From Cryptomeria japonica (Eukaryota > Streptophyta > Pinopsida > Cupressales > Cupressaceae), in assembly GCF_030272615.1 (NCBI RefSeq), contig NC_081405.1, positions 651,392,920-651,456,919 of the forward strand: 64,000 bases of DNA, given 5' to 3'. Numbering within the stretch: the stretch's first letter is position 1; each line of letters opens with the position of its first letter. Below the pieces are notes generated by a model, which was given only the letters and a program-made list of their open reading frames with translations, was not told the origin of the DNA and ran no database searches. Positions 48,358 to 59,758 of this stretch are shown here, in pieces. Both the position numbers and the translations under genes were made by a program.

Positions 48358-50554
48358 CTTGTCCCTTTGCATTTAACCTCCTTGTTGCAGATTTTGCGTT
48401 TTTGAAGTTGCAAATCGGACATTTTCGACAGCATTTTAGGTTTTTTTCGCGTCTGCGAACTTTCAGATCGCGTCTTTGATTTTCTAGCGCGTCTGCGGAA
48501 TCTGGAATCACGTCTGTGTTTTCAACAAATTCTATTTTTGCAGGTTTCAGACAGGAGCGTCTGTGTTTCAAAAGCGCGTCTGTGTTATTTCTGCCAGCGT
48601 CTATGTCGGAAAGGAGCGTCTGTGATTTTTAGCCGCGTCTTTGCATCACAGAACCGCGTCTGTGTTATCCAGATGCGTCTGTGTTGAGGGTAACAGTGTT
48701 TGTGTATATACTGCTTCGAAATTTTGAAATTTTCATTGATTCAATTTTCGGATTTCGCACTTAGGGTTTCAGATCTGGTTTATTTTTGGACTAACCCTTT
48801 CAGATCTAGCTAACTAAGTTGGTGTAGTTTGTCTTGGAAGGAAAAACGTTTTGTTGAAGGCCCCTATGTCACAAAGTCTTTTGGGTTTTTAAAATGTACC
48901 TAACTTGTGTGTTTGCGGGAAGGGGTGATTATGTCAAACAACCCAAACTACTAACAATGTTTTTGTAGGTCCTTGGCTAGGGTTTTGAAATTTTGTTGTG
49001 TGCCTTGTTTTCATATACTAGCAAACACTTCCATTGGTGCACTAAAATTGAACCATTGTCTTTTGTGTCTTGAGCAATAGGCTCTTTTTGTTTAATCTTT
49101 AGAGGGCCTATCTTCCCGTGTGGTCATTAGGACTACTAGTGAGAAGAGAACGACCCAAGTGGTAGCGAGGAAAACCCACCTCTTCCAAACCACTATAATC
49201 AAATGTATTCATGGTGAAAACTATGAATAACGTGTGCTGATTAGTTCATACTGACACTATGTCTCCCCATAAACCCATTTGATCAAATTTATTTGATCAT
49301 TTATAGGGCGTAACCCCTACCGGCTGGGAGCCTTCTGTATTTACAGAGCTGAAATTGCCGCATGTATGGCCACATGAGCGGATGCCCTTACTAGCACCTT
49401 TTTGTTTTAGAAGCCCAAATCCTTCTAGTTGTTGGGGCAGGAGGTCGGACCTCTGGTAGCGGCCCACACACATACGGTTCTTAGTAGAGATACAAAGTTC
49501 GCCATTGGGAGTTTTCATGGGGACTGATGCTTGGCTGACCCGAGAAGTGAGTGCCGAGGGTGGAGCCAGTGAGGTCAAGCATCTAAGTATCTGCTCTGAA
49601 TAGCGTAGCCTCGGGGGTAAAACCCTATGTGGGATCAACAACTATTGTCTTGGCCAGCCATAAGAATTGTGCTTGTCTTATATTAAACATTCAAACAATC
49701 AAGACCAAACAACAAAACATTGTGTCTTTTGTGTCTTCAAGTGTATGCAAAACATTTTACATCAAACAACACACTTTTGGAGTCCAAACCCTTGCAAACA
49801 TTGAGTCCTCATCAACATTGTGTCCTCTTGTCACGAAAAACAGTCAAACAGTCAGATTTGGTCACAACAAAATGACTTCACAGATTGGAAAAATTGCACA
49901 AAGTTTACAGAAACGCATCTGTGTCTGTTTTAACCGCGTCTGGGTCATCTAAACGTGTCTATGAAGGGCATAATAGCGTCTGTGTGTCTAGCAGCGTCTG
50001 TGCAGAACAGAGACACGTGTGTGTCTGGGAATCGCGTCTGTGAAGTATACAGAAGCGTTTGTGTCCAGAATTGAAAAATTTCACAGTCCAGCAAATAAAA
50101 GAAATCAGTTTCGGAATACTTGAGCTTCCTAGGTTGTTTCTTCAGGTTTCATCTAGCATTCAACCTGTCTTTGGGTCTCACATAGTCCATCATTGCTTCA
50201 CATCTCATTTTACATTCATACTTGTCCAAACTTGAGTCAAAAGGTCACTTGCTTGTCCTCATCTTACTTTGTCAACACATTACATACAACAACACTTTGC
50301 TAAGTGGTCCCTCATCAAGGTTTCTTACCTTTGGGTCTCATTTGGTCTTACTTAGAGTCAAGGTCAGCTTACCTCATCAAGAGAAACTATCCTCTCTTTG
50401 GAAGTCACACCTACTCTACTACATACATATTTGGTCTTGCACCTTGGACATTGCAAGTACACCTCAGATTCATTTACACTCCATACAACTCTTGGTCTTC
50501 CATACTCTTTCCATTTTTCATCTAGTCTCTCACATCTTGGTCAATACCTAGTTC
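48358..50554 (+). other. Long 5' leader of the Gypsy element
   Basis: About 2.2 kb separate the primer site from the gag ATG, with many upstream ATGs and no conserved ORF. It holds two fields of a GCGTCTGTG motif (48435-48715 and 49912-50070), a GC-richer block at about 49130-49640, and one hairpin with TATTCAT/ATGAATA arms around GGTGAAAACT at 49206-49230. Confidence 0.65.
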
Positions 50555-51579
50555 ATGGTTGAAACCCGTCTTCAAAAATCTAGGAGAGAAGCTAAAGAGG
50601 CTCAAGAGTCCGCAAACATGAGTTCTTATGAGTATGATAACGATTTATTTTTCAATCCTGAGCACACTACATTACCTGACATGGATGTTTATGGAAACAT
50701 TCCAAATGTGGAAAACGCAGACACTACAAACAACAATGCTACACACAATGACAATGTGGACAACTTTTCAATACATTCAGCAGATGTAGAAGAATCCATC
50801 ATGAATCCCCATTTCAATAGATTGGTTGAAGAAATAATGAGGAGAGATAGACAATACTTCTTACACATGATGGCACAAAGTGGAGCCAAGATACCTCATG
50901 ATTTTGACATGTCTCAACTTATGGAAAATCGACCCTTGCAACAAACTCACTCCAACATGGATCAAAGGAGACCTAATAGTGGAGGAAATAGAGGACCACA
51001 TATGGTACCTGAATCACCATCAGCTTTGCTTCAAAAACCAGAAGTCCCACATACACATGCTAAAACATATGATACTTACCTTCATAGACCATTATGGAAG
51101 TCTTATGTAGATAGATATGCTCAAGCTATGGATCAACCAAAACAATTGGACATTCAAAGGCATGCTCAAAATTTGGACACAAGGAAACCCCGTGTCAAAT
51201 TTGGGGGCAACACATTAGAACATGACATGCCTGTAGAATATGGTATACATGCGCAAAATGGATATGGGGTTCCTCAACATGAATCCATACCAAGTGCTCC
51301 ATATATGCCGCATCAATATAGACCTCCTCCATATGAACATGTGTATGATTATCATCCATACATGCAATATGCTCCTCCTACAATTGGTGCTTCAAACATG
51401 GGGTATGCTTTAAGAAGTCGATCTCCACCTAAGAGTAATTTGGAGCAACAAATCAGAGATTTACAAAAGAAAATGGAGGACATAAATACATCAAAACCAA
51501 CATACACAATGAGAGACATATGTCCTTATCCATTTAACAAGAGCATTCCAATGCCTCCATTTCCTGCACACTTTGTGAC

Positions 51580-52065
51580 TCCTAAATTTGACAAGTATAG
51601 AGGAAAAGGGGACCCCAAGGCACACATAAGACAATTTTTCACAGCTTGCATTGAGGTAGTGGCAGAAGAAACATATTTGATGAGATTGTTCCCACAAAGC
51701 TTAGGCGATCAAGCTATGGAATGGTTCTCCCAACTACCACCTGATATTAAGTCATGGGGTGACTTAGCAGAGGCATTTATTCAACATTTCTCCTACAATA
51801 TAGAGACAGATATCTCAATCACTACTTTGTGCAATACTAAGCAAAAAGAAGGAGAGTCTTTTGCATCATTTTTGCAAAGATGGAGAAATCTAGCTAGCAG
51901 ATGCTCTTGTGAAATTCCACAGAAACAAATGGTAGAAATGTTCACTCAAAATGTTAACAAAGACATTGGCTATGATCTAAGGAAAGCTTGTTTGTCCACC
52001 TTCAAGGATGTTATTGAAAAAGGCTTAACAACAGAAAAGGTCTTAATTGAACAAGGAGTCATTAA
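51580..52065 (+). other. Gag domain (retrotransposon gag type)
   Basis: Residues about 343-505 of the polyprotein match the plant Ty3 gag core: FDKYRGKGDPKAHIRQFF, LMRLFPQSLGDQAMEWFSQL, ESFASFLQRWRNLASRC and the LRKACLSTFKDVIEKG end. The first 340 residues are a low-complexity Asn/His/Pro/Tyr-rich N-terminal region. A zinc-site segment, YCEFHKSKGHKTGNCHRLK, lies near 52379. Confidence 0.88.
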
Positions 52066-53019
52066 GATATTCAAGGAAAACAAAGATGACTTTAAAGGGA
52101 AAGACAAGCCAAGATTTTGGAATAAAAACAAGAACACAGTCAATGATGGTGTTGTTGATGCCAACACAGTGCGACCTAAATTCATCTTTTCGGGATCGAG
52201 TTCTACAAACAATCAAGTGAATACTCAAACAACTTCTAGACCACAAAGGAAGTACACCCCGTTGGGAGAACCACTTGAATCAGTTTTCAAAAAGCTTGTG
52301 GCAAACAAAGTGATTACGGTTCCAGACTTTCCTCCATATGAACCAAAGGTCAAACCAAATTGGTGGAATGATGATGAGTATTGTGAATTTCATAAAAGCA
52401 AGGGTCATAAGACAGGAAATTGCCATCGACTGAAGAACATTGTGCAAGATCTCATTGATAGAGGTGATATTGAGATTGAGGGACACTCATCCAATCAAGA
52501 ACATGAGATGTTTAAGGAACCATTCCTAAATCATGACAAGGGAAAAGCCAAAGTCACAGATGATCAGACCAACTATACTAGAGCACCTTATAACTACGAT
52601 TCAACTATCAGTCACATCTCGATGGACAATCATATCTCTATTATTACCATCAAGAACAAAAATCCTGAGAATCCTCCTCAGAGACCCAAGATTGTCCTAA
52701 GAGGTGTTGGATCTTCTTCCGAACATACCTCTGAATGTCATGTTACAACTCGTCGAGGTAAGATTACGTTGCTAGGTGCCTCTACTAAAAATACCACTTC
52801 TTCATCAACCAAGCCTGAGTATGACCTTGTAGAACAGTTAGAGAAGACACCCACGCTCATTTCCATCCTTGAGGCTTTACGCATATCCCCCGCTCATAAA
52901 GCTATTCTTGACAAAATCTTGAGAGACACTGTCGTTCCTACTGATCTGAACGTGGACTGGTTTCAAGCCATGGTGGGATACCTTTCCATTCCACATTCCC
53001 TCACTTTCACAGAAGCCGA

Positions 53020-53400
53020 TGACGCCTCCATAAGTCAGCCACATAATGCACCACTACATGTTGAAGCCTTCATACACAAACATCGAATAAAGCGAGTCCT
53101 GATAGATGGAGGAGCTGGTCTAAACATTTGTACGTTGAGCACCATTAAACAATTGGGATATTCTGATAAAGCTGTGAATTCAACAAATCAAATCACCATC
53201 AAGGCATATGATGATGAAGAGTGCTCATCCAAGGGCACAGTCACCCTACCTCTAAGAATTGGGCCAGTCACAAAGGATGTGGTTTGTCAAGTCCTAGATC
53301 TGGATCTCACTTATAATATATTGCTAGGACGTCCTTGGATTCATGAAATGAGGGTGGTCCCATCGACATATCATTAATGCATTAAGTTTCCTCACAACGG
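53020..53400 (+). other. Aspartic protease domain
   Basis: VLIDGGAGLNICTLSTIKQL holds the active-site Asp near residue 850 as Asp-Gly-Gly, not Asp-Ser/Thr-Gly; the domain ends with YNILLGRPWIHEM and VPSTYH. The first stop of the frame falls right after it. Confidence 0.85.
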
Positions 53401-53799
53401 AATCAAGGTAACAGTTAACGGTGATCCTAATCCGTTCATATATTGCAATAACCTGAGATCACATACTGAGACCATCATTCCCAGTAATCGTGAGGCTATT
53501 TCTTCTTCGGCATACATTGACCCTGAGTCATTGAAACCTTCGACATCAAAACAAGGTGAACTTAAAGGCAAATTTCAGGACAAAGGCATGGGAGAATACA
53601 CTTTAAATCAAACCATGTATTTATGACAAGTCATGAGCTCTCCAAAAGAATATGGAAGGCCACATCCTAATAAGCAAATATCCATTATGGTATTCAAATG
53701 GGATCCTACTACCTTTCAAAGATGGGGTGAACTGGAAGAGGAAGATTTATACAAAATGCTCTACAAAGACATTGAAGATGACACACAAGATCAGATCAA

Positions 53800-53955
53800 T
53801 ATACCCTATGAGAAATATGGTAAAGGCTTCAAGATTCTACAAAAATTCGGGTATGATGGAAAAAGCCCTCTTGGGTTACGCAAAGGCGTTATGGAGCCCT
53901 TACAACCTGAATTGACTGTAAAAAGGGAACGCTCAAAGGGACTTGGTTTTCTAAC
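53800..53955 (+). other. G-patch domain between protease and RT
   Basis: YGKGFKILQKFGYDGKSPLG, then LRKGVMEPLQPE and a closing SKGLGF show the spaced glycines of a G-patch. It lies about 140 codons after the end of the protease and well before RT. Confidence 0.75.
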
Positions 53956-55003
53956 TTCCAAGATCCACACTAAAAGGACAGAAAAGGCATCACAAATCAA
54001 AATTGCCAAAGTTCAACAAGAGGATCGCTATTCCACATATTCCAACGAATGGGAATGGGGTTCAGACAAATCCTCCAGTGACTATGAGCTCACCGAGACA
54101 TTCAGAGAGCCAGATGAACCCATAGAAGAAGAGGAATTTTATAAAAAGTTCAGAGTTGGTCAAGAAACAACCCATAAGGATTCCGCACAGTCTTCGTCTC
54201 AAGGTTCTAGATCGAAATCACATAGGATGAGAACACCTGTCCCAGAATGCGCTACTAGTGACGACAATTTGGATTCACTTGCGATCGAAACTGATGACGA
54301 GAGTGCCATCGATGACCTTGACGATTGCCTCGATATACCCGAATATAACCACATCTTCACTCTTAGCCCTGCAAACTCCGAAAACATTAAAGGCCTTCCC
54401 CTTGTTCACCACCAACTCATTGACTGGGATTATGAAGGACCAACACAGTTTGACACATTCCAAAATGATGAAGCTATTATTGACTACCTTGGCATACGAG
54501 ATGATCTTCCCCCTGGGGACCACAAAGCATGATACACCATAAAACTCAACAACATGGCATATTTTGGTGAGGGTGTCAGACCTTCCAGTCGCAAAAATAT
54601 GAAAATAAGAACAAATCAAGGGTCTTATGGCGAAAACCACACTGTGGCGCTATCTGATCCCAAAAAAGTAAAAAGAAAGGACGTATCTAAGGGCGAAAAC
54701 CTCTCTGAGGCACCCGAAGATGGAAGGCTCGATATTCTCCCAGCCTCGTATGAGGAAAAGTCATCCATGTTGGTAGAGGATACTATCAAGACAAACATTG
54801 GTACAGAAGAGGTTCCACACAATATATTCCTGGCTCAATCATTGACAGAGTCCGAAAGGTCAAAATTCATAAGCTTCTTCAAAGAACGACAAATCAACTT
54901 TGCATGGTCATACGCTGATATGCCTGGACTAGATCCGGATTTGGTAATGCATCATTTGACAGTCAAACCGGGGGCAAAGCCAGTGAAATAGAAATTAAGA
55001 AAA

Positions 55004-56803
55004 ATGCATCCACAAGTGGCATTACTAGTCAAAGCAGAGTTGGAGAAGTTATTGGATGTCAGATTCATACGCCCAATTGATTATCCCGAATGGATCTCCA
55101 ACTTAGTACTTGTCAATAAACCAGATCGCAGCATCAGAATATGTACAGATTTTAGAGACATCAACAAATCTTGTCCGAAAGATGACTTTCCATTACCAAA
55201 TATTGACTTGATCGTTGATCTCACAGCAGGTCACGAAATGTTATCTTTAATGGATGGATTTTCTGGTTATAATCAAATCAGGATTGCACTCGAGGATCAA
55301 CACAAAACATCATTCACTTGTCCTTGGGGAACTTTTTGTTGGAATGTCATGCCCTTTGGGCTAAAAAATGCAGGTGCTACATATCAAAGAGCAATGACCA
55401 CTATCTTTCATGATCTCATGCACATAACTGTGGAAGATTATGTTGATGATCTCTTGGGTAAATCAATAGACAGAGATACACATTTGGACATACTTTCAGT
55501 CGTCTTTGATCGGTTGGAAAAATACAAAGTAAGATTAAACCCCAAGAAATGTGTCTTTGGAGTAACCTCTGGGAAGCTCCTAGGATTCATTGTGTCCAAA
55601 AGAGGAATCGAAGCCGATCCAGCAAAAGTCAAGGCTATCTTGGACATGCCGCCACCCAGAAATATCAGTCAACTTCGATCCTTACAAGGAAGACTCCAGT
55701 CTATACGAAGATTCATAGCACAACTTGCAAATAAGTGTAATCCTTTCCAGCACCTGCTACATAAAAATATCAAGTTTAAATGGGATGATAACTGTCAACA
55801 AGCTTTTCAGACGCTCAAAGATTATCTTTTAAATCCGCCAGTTCTAATGCCACCAGTTCCAGATCAGCCTTTGCTACTATACATATCAGCTACTCCAACA
55901 GCACTGGGGGCACTCCTAGCACAACAAATTGCTGACGGCAAGGAAAAAGCAGTATACTATATCAGTCGCACATTGGTGGGATATGAGCTAAACTACACAC
56001 CAATCGAGCGTGCATGTCTCATCGTGGTCTTTGCTTCACAAAAATTGCGACATTATATGCTCACTCATAAGACTAAGTTGATTGCAAGAATCGATCCGTT
56101 AAAATACCTTCTCAATAAAGCAACACTTACTGGGCGACTAGCCAAATGGGTAATGATCTTGAGTGAATTCGACATCGAGTATGTGGATAGAAAAGCAATA
56201 AAAGGACAGGCAATCGCAGATCAATTAGTAGATTCCCCCATGATTGATGATGTGCCTCTAAAGTCAGAATTTCCAGACGAAGCCATTTTAACAATATCAC
56301 ATGCAAGGCCATGGCAACTATACTTTGACGGCTCATACACACAACATGGGGCAAGCGCTGGTATCCTCTTCATAACTCCTCAAGGTGATTCTATACCAAA
56401 ATCATACCGCTTATCATTTCCTTGCACTAACAATATAGTGGAATATGAGGCATTAACAACTGGATTACGAATTGCAGTTCAGTGGAAGATCCAGGAACTT
56501 CATGTTTTTGGGGATTCCCAACTTGTTATCCGTCAAGCAACTGATGATTACCAAACAAAAGATGAAAAATTACTGCCTTACAAACAAATGGTGGATGATT
56601 TGAAACAACACTTCACAAAGATAGATTTTGAGCAGATACCAAGAGAGCAGAATCGTGCTACAGATGCCATGGCTACAATTGCTTCATTAATTGATCTCCC
56701 TCAAAATGAAACCTGCTATGAGTTCTTGGTGGACAACCTATTGGTTCCTTCATATGAGATCACTCCTACTAAAATGATATGTGTTGTTGGTCCCGAATCC
56801 TAG
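55004..56803 (+). other. Reverse transcriptase and two RNase H domains
   Basis: RT shows LEKLLDVRFIRPIDYPEWIS, CTDFRDINKSCPKDDFPLP, LMDGFSGYNQI (motif A), MPFGLKNAGATYQRAM (motif B) and YVDDLLG at 55439 (motif C). The Ty3-type RNase H follows (ALGALLAQQ, YTPIERACLIVVFA, TGRLAKW). A second, archaeal-type RNase H follows at about 56310-56700: LYFDGSYTQHGASAGIL, NNIVEYEALTTGL, LHVFGDSQLVI and REQNRATDAMA, with all acidic residues in place. The double RNase H is the mark of the Tat clade. Confidence 0.9.
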
Positions 56804-56908
56804 TTATATGATTCCATATTCACATACCTTCGCGACAATACCTTACCTCTTGATCTATCAAATAACCAACGCCGCACTTTCATTCACCAATCCTCTCGAT
56901 ATGTCATT

Positions 56909-58060
56909 TTGGTTGATATCCTATACCGGCGAGGTCTTGATGGTACTCTTCTTAGATGTTTAGAAAGCGACGAAGCTCAGATTGCGTTACGTGAAGTGCA
57001 TGAAGGGATATGTGGTCTGCATGCTAGTGGTCCTACCTTGGCCAAGAAACTCATCAGGGCTAGATATTACTGGCCCAATATGGAAAAAGACTCATATCAG
57101 TTTGTCAAGAAATGTAAGCAATGTCAAATTCATGGAGACCTCATACATGCACCAGCACAAGAACTACAACCACTCGCGTCTCCTTGGCCCTTTTGTCAGT
57201 GGGGACTTGATCTCATAGGCAAGATTCACCCTCCTTCTTCCAATGGTCATAAATTCATTATCACAGCCACAAAGTATTTCACAAAGTGGATTGAAGCCGT
57301 GCCTCTCACACAAGTCACTGGAAAACAGATTGCTACTTTCATCCTTAACTATATCATATGCCGATATGGTATTCCTGATTCCATTATTACTGATAACGGG
57401 TGTCCCTTCAAAAATCAGGATGTTCGTGAACTCTGTGACCGCTTCCATATTTCCCATCGTTTCTCCACACCATATTACCCCCAAGGTAATGGCCAAGCTG
57501 AGGCGTCTAATAGAACAATTCTTAAAATCCTCAAAAAGACAGTCGATGACGCTGGCCGTAACTGGCATATCCAACTCAATCCTGCACTTTGGGCCTACCG
57601 CACAAGTGTCCGTGCACCTACAGGAGCTACACCCTACTCACTTGTCTACGGCACTGAAGCCATCTTGCCTATTGAGGTCGAGTTACCCTCTTTACGGGTC
57701 TCTTTGCAAAACATCATCATTGATGAAGATTATAGGCTCTCTCGCTTACAAGAACTAAAACTGCTGGATGAACGGAGACAAACTGCTTTTAATCATCTCA
57801 AGGCTTACCAACAACGAATGAGTCGCAGCTACAATCACAAGGTCAAGCCTCGCACATTTGAGGTAGGTGACTTGGTTCTTAGAGAAAATCCCAAGAATCA
57901 GCAAGACAGAGAGAAGAAGGGCAAGTTCGAACCAAATTGGCTTGGTCCTTACATCGTTACAGCAGCCTATGGATCTGGTGCATATCAGCTCTCAACTACA
58001 GAAGGTGAACCTTTGGAGGATCCTATCAACAGCATGCACCTTCGCAGGTTCTACACGTAG
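56909..58060 (+). other. Integrase domain
   Basis: HEGICGLHASGPTLAKKLI and CKQCQIHGD form the HHCC zinc site. WGLDLIGKIHPP gives the first Asp, IITDNGCPF the second, and YYPQGNGQAEASNRT the Glu of the DDE triad. After it come WAYRTSVRAPTGATPYSLVYG and a basic C-terminus with VGDLVLREN and a GPYIV fold. No chromodomain is present. Confidence 0.9.
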
Positions 58061-59758
58061 TTCTTTGGGATATCCTAATTCAAAAATACAAAAAAAAATC
58101 AAAAAAATTCAAAAATACAAAAAAAATTATAAAAACAAAAAAAATCGTTACTTGGTGAAAACCTGGCAAACAGGTGCCTTGTGACACAAAAAAATTGAAA
58201 AAATAAAAAAAGTAAAGACAAATAATTTTGTCCAATGGTGAAAACCACTTCGGTGGTGCCCTGGGCAAGTACCATGGTGAAAACTGGGTCACCAGTGCCA
58301 TGCGTAGAGACATTGCTCCTCCCTTCTTCAGGATTCACTTTCATCCTTTCACTTTGCACACACTCACAACCTATTCACTCACAATAAACTTACCTATTCC
58401 CATCATGGCTTGTTATTGATCTACCTAAGATTGGTTAGCCATTCATAATAAACCTCCCTTTCCATCCATAATAAATCAGATCCTATCTGTGGCTAAGGTA
58501 AATCCTATGTCTAGTGATGGGTGTGGAACTAAGAACATCACATGTTTTGAGGAGTACAGTTTCTTCCAGCTTCCTTCAAGTCTATCCGTGCACAATCCGC
58601 AATAAAACAATATTTGCATCACAGATCCGCAATAAAGTTCCATCTTCTTCGCAATAAAGTATCAGTTTCATGGATTCAGTCAGTTTCAGATGAGACACAG
58701 CAGCAACAATGGGTTTCAACGAATCAAATCTTTCAACAGACTTAGACAACATATGGTTTAGTGCTATCTATCCATTCTGTGAAAATAAACATTGTGACCA
58801 CAATCAAATAAGACTTATACAAGTGACAAGAGACACTAAACTTGAGGACTACAATGGATGTTGGTGTCGAGTCTTGGTTTTCTTTTGATTTTATCTTTTT
58901 GGTGACATGTCTTTTAGCTTTTCCAGGATGTCTCTGACTAGAGATTCTATCTCCAGGATGTCTTTGACTAGAAAGGCGAGGATGGGGTATCATCACCTAT
59001 TTGTATTTGCTGCCTGTGGATTGTCTTTTAGTAATGCTATGACTTGTCCAAGGATATGAGGACACTGAGAGTTTAGTGTGAACTGGGGCATTCCTTGTTT
59101 GTGACTGTCTTATCTCCATGCAAACAGGTACAATGACTTTCTGGGTCGAACATATGCCTCGATTGTCATAACCTACTTGCCATAATAAGCTCAATGATGA
59201 TAACGCACAAGAAGCTCTTTCTCGTTCATCTCTTCTATCTTTCATCCCCCTTTCTTGATTGACTTCCATCATCCTTCTCGAGTCCGTGTAGCCTACTATC
59301 ACATGACTGAGTATAATGACACACCAAAAACATTTGCATTTCATGTAGTTTGCACCTGCATTACCACATATAAGCATTTCATACATACATATAGATATCA
59401 CAATTGCATCACATCCTGCACACAACATCTATTAGCACAATTTACATTTGCATTATTATATTCATCTGCATCACCTACATTCACATTTGCATCATACATC
59501 ACATATAAAACATAAAAGAACAAAAATATTGCATTGCATCATATACATATTTGCATCCATGTCATAAACATACATCGGGAAACATCTCATCACATAGGTA
59601 CACATGCATATAGCTGCCACAAAAATGAATCATCTCATATATAATCAAAAGTGTCATGGTACAATGATGTCAAAAACAATCATATGGCTACAAAATCACC
59701 CGCAGGTGTCTACAATACAAAAATGGTACAATACTGATACATAGGGAGCCCTCTAAGG
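58061..59758 (+). other. Non-coding stretch between pol and the antisense gene, with three stem-loops
   Basis: An A-rich run follows pol. Three related hairpins lie at 58152-58181, 58232-58265 and 58270-58307, each of the form GGTGAAAAC, a short stem, GTGCC. The inner stems differ: ACCTG/CAGGT, ACCAC/GTGGT with a TTCG loop, and ACTGG/CCAGT. A 31-bp unit is doubled at about 58921-58975. The rest shows no gene. Confidence 0.6.

Larger units (their letters stand above)
50555..58060 (+). pseudogene. Gag-Pol polyprotein of the Gypsy element, five in-frame stops
   Basis: From the ATG at 50555 (MVETRLQKSRREAKEAQ) to TAG at 58058-58060 one frame is kept for about 2500 codons. It is broken by stops at 53375, 53624, 54530, 54989 and 56801. 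Each can be read as a single transition (CAA, CGA, CGA, CAG and TGG to stop). Domains in order are Gag, a His/Cys zinc site, aspartic protease, G-patch, RT, RNase H, archaeal-type RNase H, and integrase with a chromodomain-less C-terminus ending MHLRRFYT. Gag and Pol form a single ORF without a frameshift site. The protein would package, copy and insert the element; it cannot be made whole now. Confidence 0.92.

Noticed and set aside
49297-49952. Open frames in the Gypsy leader
   Set aside because: They do not join gag, have no motif, and cover a block better explained as a structured leader.
57164-57758. Open frames overlapping the integrase on the minus strand and in another + frame
   Set aside because: They lie inside well-conserved integrase coding sequence and show no homology.
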